A DNA stretch of 64,000 nucleotides, from assembly GCF_021190955.1 (NCBI RefSeq), contig NZ_JAIOAO010000010.1, positions 1 to 64,000 on the forward strand, given 5' to 3'. This DNA is from Parachryseolinea silvisoli. Lineage in GTDB: Bacteria; Bacteroidota; Bacteroidia; Cytophagales; Cyclobacteriaceae. The notes beneath the pieces are model-generated. The model did not search any database. It was not told the DNA's origin and saw only the letters and a program-made list of their open reading frames with translations. The stretch's first letter is position 1. Each line of letters opens with the position of its first letter. A program made the translations under genes and the position numbers. Shown one piece after another: positions 53,694 to 62,642 of this stretch.

Positions 53694-55187
53694 TCATTGC
53701 TTTACGATGGAAATCGTCTCTTTCAGCTGGTTGATGGTGATGGTATAAATACCATCTTCCCCTTCTTTCACCTTGAAGTTATTAATCGACGTGCCGGTAG
53801 ACGTGAAGGAAAGTTGCGTTGCCATTAGACCAGCGCCGGAAGTCGGTGCAGCAAAAAAAGTAGTATTCGATGCATCTGTTGATACCGGAAACGTGAACTG
53901 GCCGCGTCCTGTCGAGCTGAGCTCGCCTGTCCAGGTAAATACATTATGGTCGTTCGGGTCCACCTCCATGGCGATTGCGTTACTGGCGTCCCATCCCGCG
54001 GCAGTTGCGTCGCCCAGAATATAAAGCTGGTCATAGGGCACGAACGGTGTTATCTGGATAAAGGGACTCGCACTGATATTGAGCAGAACTTTATATGCAC
54101 CGGCATTTACAATATTCCATTTGTTATCCGGGGTAGCCTTGGGCATAAGCTTAACCTCTGTACTGGATATGCCAGCACCATCTACAGGAGGCATGTACGT
54201 ATCCGCGCCCCAGTTCCCGGTAGTAGTAGGAATTTTGAATTGACCTGCAGCTAAAACCTCATTGAACTTAAACTGATAGATATTAGCAGGATCTGCTGCC
54301 ATTTCATTTGGATTGCCAATATCCCATCCGTTCGGTGTCGCATTCCCCACGATCCACAATTTCGTGTAGGCCGGAGGTGTGACATCCTTAGCCTTTGGCG
54401 TCGCCGTAAACACAACCTGATTGGATTTTACCACTTTGTCACTTATAATTACACTCGCTGCAATCTGCGCTGTAACTTCGGCAGCCTTACCGACTTCCAT
54501 CTTCAGTTTGTCGATCAGGATGTTATTCAGCTCCACATGGGTAAACTCTTTACTGACATCGGCTAATACATCAACCGCGGCAGTTCTTGAACCGGCCATA
54601 AGCGTGATTGTGTAGTATATAAATACATTCTTTTCCGAGCCCCAGGAAAGCGTCACCGCCTCGCCGGAAGGGTTCGCCAGATCGACGACTACATCCGTCC
54701 TCGGAACGGACAGCGTTACCTGGTCCAGCGGAGGCTCTGGAACCTTAGGCGATGGTGTGACAGCAACCGTAACGACATTCGATGATCCGGTGTTCGTTCG
54801 CGAAGTACCCTTGGCATAAACAAAAACATCGACGTTCGCCTGCTTCCCAATTTCCAAGCCAAGATCGTCTACTAATATTCTGTTCAGCTCTGCATGAATA
54901 AACTTTTTATTAACTTCGGATAAGACGTTTACTGTGTCAATCTTTCCATTCGCTGAAAAGACCAGCTGGTACTGAATAAGCGAAGACTTCTCAGCATGCC
55001 ACGAGAAAGTGATCACCTCCTCTGTCGGTGTATCATAATCCAAGATCACCTCACCCTTCGAAGCCGACAAAATGCCAACGTCTACAGGTACTTGCCGTGT
55101 TTCATCATCGCTGCAGGCAAACATGGTGACGAGCAACAGCAGTGATACCAAAAAATAAAGGTGTGCTATGAAGCTATTGTTTTTCAT
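53694..55187 (-). CDS. SusE/SusF-like outer-membrane carbohydrate-binding lipoprotein
   Basis: A 497-residue surface lipoprotein (lipobox FAC, Cys25). Two SusE-type immunoglobulin domains (about 38-140 and 152-258) have the repeated pattern V-x-L-x-W/F-S-A-E-K followed by LNxILVDxLGLExGKxA, then two SusE/SusF starch-binding-like modules (about 275-385 and 385-497; YTKLWIVGNATPNGWD and YDQLYILGDATAAGWD). Such proteins hold polysaccharide next to the SusCD pore. It follows SusD by 36 bases in the same operon. The glycan bound is not visible from sequence; SusE-like proteins outside starch loci often bind other sugars. Confidence 0.88.
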   Translation of the reverse strand: MKNNSFIAHLYFLVSLLLLVTMFACSDDETRQVPVDVGILSASKGEVILDYDTPTEEVITFSWHAEKSSLIQYQLVFSANGKIDTVNVLSEVNKKFIHAELNRILVDDLGLEIGKQANVDVFVYAKGTSRTNTGSSNVVTVAVTPSPKVPEPPLDQVTLSVPRTDVVVDLANPSGEAVTLSWGSEKNVFIYYTITLMAGSRTAAVDVLADVSKEFTHVELNNILIDKLKMEVGKAAEVTAQIAASVIISDKVVKSNQVVFTATPKAKDVTPPAYTKLWIVGNATPNGWDIGNPNEMAADPANIYQFKFNEVLAAGQFKIPTTTGNWGADTYMPPVDGAGISSTEVKLMPKATPDNKWNIVNAGAYKVLLNISASPFIQITPFVPYDQLYILGDATAAGWDASNAIAMEVDPNDHNVFTWTGELSSTGRGQFTFPVSTDASNTTFFAAPTSGAGLMATQLSFTSTGTSINNFKVKEGEDGIYTITINQLKETISIVKQ

Positions 55188-55223
55188 AAATAATTCTTTT
55201 AAAGTCCAGCGACAGCCAGTTTT

Positions 55224-57059
55224 TTACCAAAAGGGATTTTGAACCAGGTTGGGATTCTTATCAATCTCAGATTGGGGAACGGGGAACCAGTAGTTCTTCT
55301 TTGTGAAAACCCTTTTCTGATACACCGTGCGCTTATAGAATGCGTTCGGATTATTCGGGTCATCGGAATTTTCCGTACCGAAGAAATTCATTCCCGCGAA
55401 ATCTCCGTTCAAAACTTCCTCGCCGATCTTCCATCTTCGTATGTCGCTATAGCGTATACCCTCACAGTTAAGCTCTACGCGTCGTTCCCGACGAATGATC
55501 TCTCGCATGGCATCCTGGCCTGGGTCTGCCGCCAGAACAGGTATTCCGGCACGCTCACGAACCAGATTCAGATACGTCAGGATATCCGGATGTCCTGGCT
55601 CCGTCTCGTTCAGCGCTTCGGCATAATTGAGATAGGCTTCCCCTAGCCGGTAGAGAATTCCCGGTCGGTAGGGATTTGTTCCATTCCGTGGATCGTAATC
55701 CGGGTGAACCTTCTTGCGGACCAGGTAACCATTTTGGGGCGCATCCCACGTAGGCCCACCATCCGCCTGGTTTAATAAAAAGTTCGCTTTTCGGTTTTCA
55801 CGACGATGCCATTGCTCATTAAACATGACCGAGATATAAAAGCGCGGCTCCCGGTTGCAATACATATTGTACGTACCTGTTAACGTTACCTTGCCCACGC
55901 TCTGAACTTCATCCCACTTTGTATTGCGAACGTCGTCTGCTGCAGAAAAGCCGTCCTCCACATACCCGGAGGCAGGATCGTCAATCGGCAAGCCATTCTT
56001 CATATAGAAAGCATCCACCAACGACTGAGTAATCCCCAACCCGCCGTTACCACCAGTACCCCGGGGTTGAGCGTGTTTATCATACTCCGATGAATTAACA
56101 TCTGTCCGGGCGAATAGAATCTCTTTGTTACCGTCTGACCATTTCTTGAACAACATATTCTGGTAGGAAAGAAAGGGATCAATGCTGGCATCGTCATTAT
56201 ATTCATAATAGAGCTTATGGCCGGCATCATGTGCTTTCTCAATCAGCATTCTGGATGCCTCGGTGGCACGCGTCCATTTGGTCGCGTCGTAGCTGGAATT
56301 GAATAGCGGCACACCCTTGTTGTTCACGAAGCTTTCGTAGTCGGGATTGCCGTTCACCAGAGGGCTGGCGGCAAATAACAACATCCGCGCCCGCACCGCC
56401 AGGCACATGATCGAGGTAGCTCTGCCGAATTTGCTATTGTTCGTATAGGCAGCCGGCAAATTGTTGGAAAGGTCTAAAAGTTCAGCATCGATCCAGTTGA
56501 TCACTTCATCAAAAGGAGTCTGACCGAGAAACAATTCTTCGGGCGACGCGTCCGCCGGAGTAAGACCGGCATGGAAGGGAATGACGCCATACATCTCCGT
56601 CATGAGCCAGTAGTAGTAAGCAATGAGAAAACGTGCTTCATACTTCATGAGGTCCACTTCTTCTTGTGTGACTTTCTGGGCCTCATTGGGTTTGACATTC
56701 TCGATGAAGATATACGCCGATCGGATCCGCTTTGGAAGTACATCCCAATAATTGGGCTCGGTGTTGGTAGGTGTCCAGTTGCCCTGTTGCCGGTCTACTA
56801 CCCACCAGCCAAATTGCGCCCATCGGTACGAAGGATTTAAGTCATCCGACAAAGGATCGTAGCCAATGTGCCGGGTAAAGCCCCAGTACGGATCTGGAAT
56901 ACTGGAATAAACACCGGCCAGCCAGTCCTCCGTCCGAACCTTATCTTTAAAAACCATCTCCAATGTAAGTTGGTCATCGGGCATCTTGTCGAGGTAGTCC
57001 GAACACGACGTAGCCGCAATAAGCAGCATAGCCAGTAATATATACTTCGGGTAATTCAT
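55224..57059 (-). CDS. SusD/RagB-family outer-membrane lipoprotein
   Basis: A 611-residue SusD-type lipoprotein (lipobox TSC, then SDYLDKMPDDQLTLEMVF). It contains the TPR-like YEARFLIAYYYWLMTEMYGVIPF segment and the C-terminal signatures YLNLVRERAGIP and IIRRERRVELNCEGIRYSDIRRWKIGEE, ending in a PVPQSEIDKNPNLVQNP motif. At 611 residues it is long for the family, which often indicates larger glycan ligands. It starts 23 bases after SusC and is followed by SusE; the three form one operon. Confidence 0.93.
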   Translation of the reverse strand: MNYPKYILLAMLLIAATSCSDYLDKMPDDQLTLEMVFKDKVRTEDWLAGVYSSIPDPYWGFTRHIGYDPLSDDLNPSYRWAQFGWWVVDRQQGNWTPTNTEPNYWDVLPKRIRSAYIFIENVKPNEAQKVTQEEVDLMKYEARFLIAYYYWLMTEMYGVIPFHAGLTPADASPEELFLGQTPFDEVINWIDAELLDLSNNLPAAYTNNSKFGRATSIMCLAVRARMLLFAASPLVNGNPDYESFVNNKGVPLFNSSYDATKWTRATEASRMLIEKAHDAGHKLYYEYNDDASIDPFLSYQNMLFKKWSDGNKEILFARTDVNSSEYDKHAQPRGTGGNGGLGITQSLVDAFYMKNGLPIDDPASGYVEDGFSAADDVRNTKWDEVQSVGKVTLTGTYNMYCNREPRFYISVMFNEQWHRRENRKANFLLNQADGGPTWDAPQNGYLVRKKVHPDYDPRNGTNPYRPGILYRLGEAYLNYAEALNETEPGHPDILTYLNLVRERAGIPVLAADPGQDAMREIIRRERRVELNCEGIRYSDIRRWKIGEEVLNGDFAGMNFFGTENSDDPNNPNAFYKRTVYQKRVFTKKNYWFPVPQSEIDKNPNLVQNPFW

Positions 57060-57082
57060 ACTCGTTCTGTTAAAGGTGTGTC

Positions 57083-60000
57083 TTAGAATTCCAGGTTTAC
57101 TCCGGCAGAGAAGGATTTCATGATAGGATATCGGAAACCGTTACCCGTGTTTATCTCCGGATCCCAGAGGTCGAATTTTGAAAGCGTCAGCAGGTTATTG
57201 CCAGAAATAAAAATCCGGGCATTCTTCGCATGCGCTTTCTCTACAAATTTCCGCGGCAGGGTGATACCGATTTCAATATGCTTCAGGCGCAGCATGCTCA
57301 TATCCTTGAGCCACCAGGTAGACGGTAGATTGTTATTGCCTGTACTGGAAAATGACAACCGCGGCCAGAATGCATCCGGATTGGGGTTATCCACCGTCCA
57401 GCGATCGCTCAATACAGATTCATACACATTGCCCGCAGCACCGCCGCCGGAGCCCGGCATAAAAAAGTCGCCACCTAACACCCGATACGTCCGCGCGTTT
57501 CCCTGAAAGAAAAATCCGAAGTCGATGGTTTTGTATCGTGCATTGAGACCAAATCCATATACAATCTGCGGATCAACCGTCCCCGTCAGGGTAGTCTGGT
57601 CCACGTTCGTGATCAGACCGTCGCCATTCAGGTCGGCATATTTAATATCACCAGGACGGACCGCCCCTAGTTGAGCGGTCGGTAGTGTACTCACTAACAC
57701 ACCGTTTTCGATATCGGAAAAATCGGCATTCGTATATAAGCGTTCCGCTACATACCCAAAGTTTTGATCCACCGATTTACCAGTTCTCGAGCGATAAGTA
57801 CCGATTACCGCTGGTGCCTCATCTTGTTCGACTATTTCATTTTTAGCATAGGTAAATGTCCCTTGCCCGGATATAAGCCATTCCGAGCTTATTTGTTTGT
57901 TGGCACTCAGCGAAAGATCTACACCATGATTCTTTACCTTGCCGTAGTTTGCATACGGTTTCTCGACGAAGCCGGCTGAGCTGGGAAGCGTCTGACGTTG
58001 CATGAAAATATCTTTGCGCTCCTCTTTAAAGAAATCGACCTGTAGCAACACGCTATTCCAAAATCCCAATTCAATGCCCAGGTTCCCCTTGGTCACCGTT
58101 TCCCACGTTAAATTTGATACACCATAGTCTCCCTCCTGCCGACCGGCCCGGAAGTAGTCATTATTAACACCCCACCGGTAATCATCCGTCTCGCCAATGG
58201 TGGAGATGTACGCAAATCGTCTAAACCTATCGTTGCCTACCTGGCCTAATGATGCTCTGAATTTTACGCGTGAGATAACATCTCTGAGTTCAGACATAAA
58301 TTCTTCTTCTGTCAAAACCCAGCCCAGGGCCATGGAAGGAAAAAAACCAAACCGGTTGTTTGCTGCTAAATTCTCCGAACCGTTATATCCAAAATTTGCC
58401 TCTGCGATGTATTTACGCTTGAACGAATAGGAAACCCGCGCGGCCATACCTTGAAAGCGAAAAGGTAGTTTGTCACCATTGTCATAGTTTCGCTGGTTGT
58501 ACAACAACAAACCATCTATATAGTGGTTACCGATGTTGTGACTATAGTTGAGGCTCCCCTCGACATAGACACTCTTATCGCCAAATTCGAGTTTATTGCT
58601 ATGGTCCAGGAAAACTTGCCCGAATCGGTCGATATCCAGAATCAGGTCTCCATTTTCATCTCTGCCAATGGCAGGCTTGTAATAGTCCGGATCCTTTTTA
58701 CGCTCCACACTGTTCGCTGAATAACGATCGAACGAAAATACCAAACGGCTTGTCAGACCGGGTACGATCGCATCCAGGTCTTGTTGAACGGAAAAAAGAG
58801 ATTCGATCTTACTGGCACTTCCGCGCGCATATCCTGTCTGCGTAGCGACTGACCAGGGATTTGTCCGATCGGCGTTCACCCGCGGAATCTCGCCGCTTGA
58901 ATATTGTATAGGGTGTACATGCGGCGCGGTTTGAAAGGCCTGATCAAACAAAAAGTCCATGGATTGCGGCGGGCGCGTCGTCTCTTGCAAATAACCGCCG
59001 ATGTTTACCCGCAGCAATGTGGTGGGCGTAATATTGAGATCGACATTCGAGCGGATATTATACCGCTTTAATTTCATCGAAGAATCCCACTCCTGGTTCG
59101 GATCCCGTGATATTATACCCGTTTCACCATAGTGCGATCCTGTAATGGCATACCGTAGAAAATTGGTACCGCCGGATGCTGTTAAATTCACGCGGGTATT
59201 AGACGCCTGCTTGTTCGTAATCGCGTCCAGCCAATTCACGTCTGGATAGAGATCGGGATCAACTCTGTCGCGCGTATTGTTAATGCGGTCCTCGGTATAG
59301 GTTGGCAATTGGCGCGTGTCCGCCGAAATGCCATTCATCAGCTCCATATAATCCGCCGCGCCGATAAATTTCGGAAGCTTTACCGGGCTGGTAACACCTT
59401 GCTCATATCGCAGGACAATGGTGGGTTTACCTACTTCACCCCGTTTGGTATTTATAAGTACAACGCCGTTTGCGCCACGGACTCCGTATACCGCACTGGC
59501 GGACGCATCTTTTAACACGGACACAGATTCTATTTCTGCCGGGTCAATCGTATTTAAGGAACGTTCTACACCATCTATAAGCACCAGTGGCGTACGCGAA
59601 CCTGCAAAAGTGGAAATGCCCCGGATCCAGAAATTCGAATCATCATAACCGGGTTCGCCCGAGCGTTGTACACCAATGATACCGGCAACCTGCCCGGCCA
59701 GATTATTGCTCATCGAGCGGGATGTACCATACTGAAGTTGCTTTTGGACATTAACGGATGAAATAGCACCCGCACTGGTATATTCTTTCTGCGTACCGTA
59801 ACCGACGATTACCACCTCGTTGAGCGCCGCCACATCTGTCACCATCTTCAGGTCCACAGTAGCCTGTTCACCCACTAAGATCTCTTCTGTGCGGTAACCA
59901 ATAAAAGAAAAGACGAGAATGCTTCCCTTGCCTACGCCGGCCATAGAGTACCTGCCGTCAGCATCCGTCACAGTGCCTATCAACGTTCCCTTGATCGTAA

Positions 60001-60478
60001 CGCTCACACCGGGGAGGCCCATTCCGTCCTCGTCTGTGACTGTGCCCGTGAAGGTTTCCACGAGGTTAATAATGGAGGTTTGTTCAGCTTCATCTGCTGC
60101 ACGTTTCACATTCTGCTTCGTTAAAATGATATAGTCTCCCAACAGCCGGAATTGTACATCCCTGGGAATAAATATACCCTTCAGTACATCCGACAATTTC
60201 TCGTCGTTGTACTCCACCGAAACCTCCTCGTTGACTGAAATCGTTTGCGGGTTATAGGTAAATTTTATACCCACCGATTTTTCAATCTCCAACAAAATCT
60301 GCTTAATCTTTTTTCCCTGAGTATTAACGGATATGATCTCATCCAACACGCTCTGTCCGTACGCTGTGGTGGGCCTCGCCGTCACCACTCCCGATACCAA
60401 AACTATGAGCAATACCTGTAATACTGTGAGTCTCATAATTATAAAAATCAAACCACGCTGTGTCTGACGCGTCTTCAT
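57083..60478 (-). CDS. SusC/RagA-family TonB-dependent transducer with STN domain
   Basis: A 1131-residue outer-membrane channel. Signal peptide, STN domain (about 50-120, IISVNTQGKKIKQILLEIEKS...), carboxypeptidase-D-like domain (FTGTVTDEDGMGLPGVSVTIKG), plug with EVVIVGYGTQ, barrel with terminal AGVNLEF. The STN domain fits control by the FecR/ECF pair directly upstream. Start ATG at 60478 is taken because it precedes the signal peptide; an upstream frame start at 60562 would run through the leader. It heads a SusC-SusD-SusE operon whose leader is duplicated in front of the gene at 53125. Confidence 0.93.
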   Translation of the reverse strand: MKTRQTQRGLIFIIMRLTVLQVLLIVLVSGVVTARPTTAYGQSVLDEIISVNTQGKKIKQILLEIEKSVGIKFTYNPQTISVNEEVSVEYNDEKLSDVLKGIFIPRDVQFRLLGDYIILTKQNVKRAADEAEQTSIINLVETFTGTVTDEDGMGLPGVSVTIKGTLIGTVTDADGRYSMAGVGKGSILVFSFIGYRTEEILVGEQATVDLKMVTDVAALNEVVIVGYGTQKEYTSAGAISSVNVQKQLQYGTSRSMSNNLAGQVAGIIGVQRSGEPGYDDSNFWIRGISTFAGSRTPLVLIDGVERSLNTIDPAEIESVSVLKDASASAVYGVRGANGVVLINTKRGEVGKPTIVLRYEQGVTSPVKLPKFIGAADYMELMNGISADTRQLPTYTEDRINNTRDRVDPDLYPDVNWLDAITNKQASNTRVNLTASGGTNFLRYAITGSHYGETGIISRDPNQEWDSSMKLKRYNIRSNVDLNITPTTLLRVNIGGYLQETTRPPQSMDFLFDQAFQTAPHVHPIQYSSGEIPRVNADRTNPWSVATQTGYARGSASKIESLFSVQQDLDAIVPGLTSRLVFSFDRYSANSVERKKDPDYYKPAIGRDENGDLILDIDRFGQVFLDHSNKLEFGDKSVYVEGSLNYSHNIGNHYIDGLLLYNQRNYDNGDKLPFRFQGMAARVSYSFKRKYIAEANFGYNGSENLAANNRFGFFPSMALGWVLTEEEFMSELRDVISRVKFRASLGQVGNDRFRRFAYISTIGETDDYRWGVNNDYFRAGRQEGDYGVSNLTWETVTKGNLGIELGFWNSVLLQVDFFKEERKDIFMQRQTLPSSAGFVEKPYANYGKVKNHGVDLSLSANKQISSEWLISGQGTFTYAKNEIVEQDEAPAVIGTYRSRTGKSVDQNFGYVAERLYTNADFSDIENGVLVSTLPTAQLGAVRPGDIKYADLNGDGLITNVDQTTLTGTVDPQIVYGFGLNARYKTIDFGFFFQGNARTYRVLGGDFFMPGSGGGAAGNVYESVLSDRWTVDNPNPDAFWPRLSFSSTGNNNLPSTWWLKDMSMLRLKHIEIGITLPRKFVEKAHAKNARIFISGNNLLTLSKFDLWDPEINTGNGFRYPIMKSFSAGVNLEF

Positions 60479-60629
60479 AAATTTAGGTTTTAGGTCATAA
60501 AAAATAGACTTAACTACCCCGGGAGGATTGGATACGAGCGGCAATTCATAGTCAATCCCCAAGGTCTTAATGCAAGTCGGTGTTGTCCCAACATCACCGA
60601 GTATTTCCGTGTATTTATTACATCATAGG
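60478..60629 (-). promoter_or_regulatory. Leader copy B with hairpin before the third SusC operon
   Basis: Minus strand: CCTATG (60629-60624), hairpin TCGGTG/CACCGA (60600-60595 with 60582-60577), TTGCATTAAGA, then a 28-base block identical to copy A (53161-53316), and a similar stretch up to the SusC start codon. Copy A and B keep the spacing from CCTATG to the hairpin within one base. The ECF sigma gene at 61815 is the likely activator. Confidence 0.7.
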
Positions 60630-60654
60630 CAGATCATTTTTTAAGTGGTTCATT

Positions 60655-61737
60655 TTATTGGCAGCCAGCGCTATTGATGACAACATTTGCATCAATAATT
60701 TCATAGCTTGCTCCAATCGTTTCGCATATTATCTTGAGTTTTTCACGCAAGGATTCCGATCCCAGCGGCGCGGTTATATAGCAGTTTCTCATAACCTCCT
60801 CATTGAATATTATTTCAACGCCATAAGCAGATTCGATGGTCTGAAACGCTCTGGCGATCGGCACATTATCAAATACAAAATCTTTGGATGTGATCCCCTC
60901 CCCCAGAAACTCCGGTGACTCGATCAATGTCTTTTCAAACTGATGGTTCTTTCTTGCATAGGTAACTTGCTGGTTCGGCAACAAAATGACCCCATCCCGC
61001 TTATTATTCTTGATCACGTCGGTCGGTGCAAAGACCGATACCTTCCCCGTCTTCACCGATACGAGAATATTTTCGCCGTGCTCAGGAGACTCTATTCGGA
61101 AGCTCGTCCCCAGCACCTTGACTACGATTTCATTAGAGTGCACAATGAATGGCTTATAGGGATTCTTTGTCACATTAAAAAAAGCTTTGCCCAGCATGTA
61201 TACCTGGCGAGAAGAGTCGTGCAAAAAACCTTTCTTATACTTCAGCCTGCTTTTACTCTCCAGCACGATTGTGCTACCGTCTTCCAATTGAACTTCAAGC
61301 GGCTGATCTGTCTCATTTATTCGCTCGATGAAATCATCGCCCTGCTGATTGTACGCAGACAGAGTTTGATCATGACCGGCCGGCCGTGACAGGAACCAAA
61401 AAACAATAGACGTAGAGAGGAGAAAAATAGAAACAATGGCTACTGCCCAGGTCATTTTTGAGCCAGTGCCTTGGGGGGAGCGTGTTGTTTTTGCCTCTAC
61501 CCGATCCTGTATTTTAGCCCAGATGGAATCGACCTGCGCACGGTCATAGTCAATTCCTTCTGCCGCTTTTAAATTAAGAACCAACGCCCGGGCCTTCTCA
61601 ACTTTTGCCTTTATGTCGGGGTGGGTGGAGATATATAAATCCCAATACTTGACAGCTTCTGGATCGGATTGTTTGACCCAATCTATAAAGCTTTCATTTG
61701 AAGCAAGATCTTCAACGGTAAGATTTTTGTGGTCCAT
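60655..61737 (-). CDS. FecR-family anti-sigma factor
   Basis: A 360-residue single-pass protein: cytoplasmic N-terminus (about 1-88), membrane helix (about 92-113), FecR domain (about 140-240, LEVQLEDGSTIVLESKSRLKYKKGF...QVYMLGKAFFNVTKNPYKPF), and a C-terminal DUF4974 domain (about 285-355) that should contact the STN domain of SusC. It lies 77 bases after the ECF sigma gene and 177 bases before the SusC start codon, completing a surface-signalling unit for the operon downstream. Confidence 0.93.
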   Translation of the reverse strand: MDHKNLTVEDLASNESFIDWVKQSDPEAVKYWDLYISTHPDIKAKVEKARALVLNLKAAEGIDYDRAQVDSIWAKIQDRVEAKTTRSPQGTGSKMTWAVAIVSIFLLSTSIVFWFLSRPAGHDQTLSAYNQQGDDFIERINETDQPLEVQLEDGSTIVLESKSRLKYKKGFLHDSSRQVYMLGKAFFNVTKNPYKPFIVHSNEIVVKVLGTSFRIESPEHGENILVSVKTGKVSVFAPTDVIKNNKRDGVILLPNQQVTYARKNHQFEKTLIESPEFLGEGITSKDFVFDNVPIARAFQTIESAYGVEIIFNEEVMRNCYITAPLGSESLREKLKIICETIGASYEIIDANVVINSAGCQ

Positions 61738-61814
61738 TCGGTGTGTTATAGTTCTACTTGCTAAGCGCTTTCAAACATATAGTGCACGAAACGGCCAGGT
61801 TTTACTCTCCTAAC

Positions 61815-62405
61815 TCAAAAAAAAATTAAAAAAAAGAGAAAACTGGTGACCGACACCTTTAGGTTAAGCTTGAGCTTGCGGATGGCTATGAATATGAAAT
61901 TGCAGGCTGACTGATAGTTTACGCCCATTATCTTAGCAATTTCCTCGTTCGAAAAGTCATGATAGTAGCGAAGGTTGATCGCTTCCTGCTGTCTTTGCGG
62001 TAGCTGCCTGATAAGCGTTCTGAGGTTTTCCATTTGCTCGGACTGTACCTCAAAACGTATTAATTTGCTTTCATGCGAAGGTGACGCCAGGTTTTCGAAC
62101 ATCCCAACATCCAGCGTATTGATAAAATCGTTCGACTTTGCGTTCCGCTGAATTTTGTAGCGAAGCGCCTTAAATAGGTAAAACTTAATAGAGTTAGGCT
62201 CGGTAATGCGTTCCCGGGTATTCCACAATTCAAAAAACAGATCTTGAATGCTATCCTCCACGAGTGTACGGTCCCTCGATATTTTGCTGCCATAGTTCAG
62301 CAACTCGCCAGCATAAAAGCGGTATAAGGCGGCAAATGCGTTTTTGTCTCCCTCCTTAAATGAACGCCAGATGTTATCGTCGAGCTGCGTATTGCCTTTG
62401 GACAT
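61815..62405 (-). CDS. ECF RNA polymerase sigma factor (FecI-like)
   Basis: A 196-residue ECF sigma factor with region 2 (DKNAFAALYRFYAGELLNYGSKI...LVEDSIQDLFFELW) and region 4 (QLPQRQQEAINLRYYHDFSNEEIAKIMGVNYQSACNFIFIAIRKLK). The ATG at 62405 (MSKGNTQLDDN) is chosen; an upstream in-frame start at 62483 adds 26 residues before region 2 and is unlikely. It is divergent from the GH32 gene and is the likely activator of the SusC operon and, through the duplicated leader, of the gene at 53125. Confidence 0.93.
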   Translation of the reverse strand: MSKGNTQLDDNIWRSFKEGDKNAFAALYRFYAGELLNYGSKISRDRTLVEDSIQDLFFELWNTRERITEPNSIKFYLFKALRYKIQRNAKSNDFINTLDVGMFENLASPSHESKLIRFEVQSEQMENLRTLIRQLPQRQQEAINLRYYHDFSNEEIAKIMGVNYQSACNFIFIAIRKLKLNLKVSVTSFLFFLIFF

Positions 62406-62515
62406 ACTACACCGTTTAAGGGTACTTCTACGCAATTTAAAATAAAGTTCCGTTTCCGCAAACGTTTTAGCACGCATTCGCATTTTTCGTAGCTTTAGAG
62501 CGTAACGATCACCCC

Positions 62516-62620
62516 ATGCTCATGATCACACTTTCCCGGACGCTGGCGCCGCTGTTGGTGCTCGCGCTGCTCATGACGGCGTACCAAAACTTGCAGAAAG
62601 ACTTAGGAACAGGTAAATAA
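62516..62620 (+). CDS. Small hydrophobic peptide before the GH32 gene
   Basis: A 34-codon frame, MLMITLSRTLAPLLVLALLMTAYQNLQKDLGTGK, whose first 22 residues form one membrane-length hydrophobic segment. It ends 22 bases before the GH32 start codon. It could be a small membrane peptide translated ahead of the enzyme or chance. No family is recognised. Confidence 0.3.
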   Translation: MLMITLSRTLAPLLVLALLMTAYQNLQKDLGTGK

Positions 62621-62642
62621 AAACAGAAGCAAATCTAAACAC

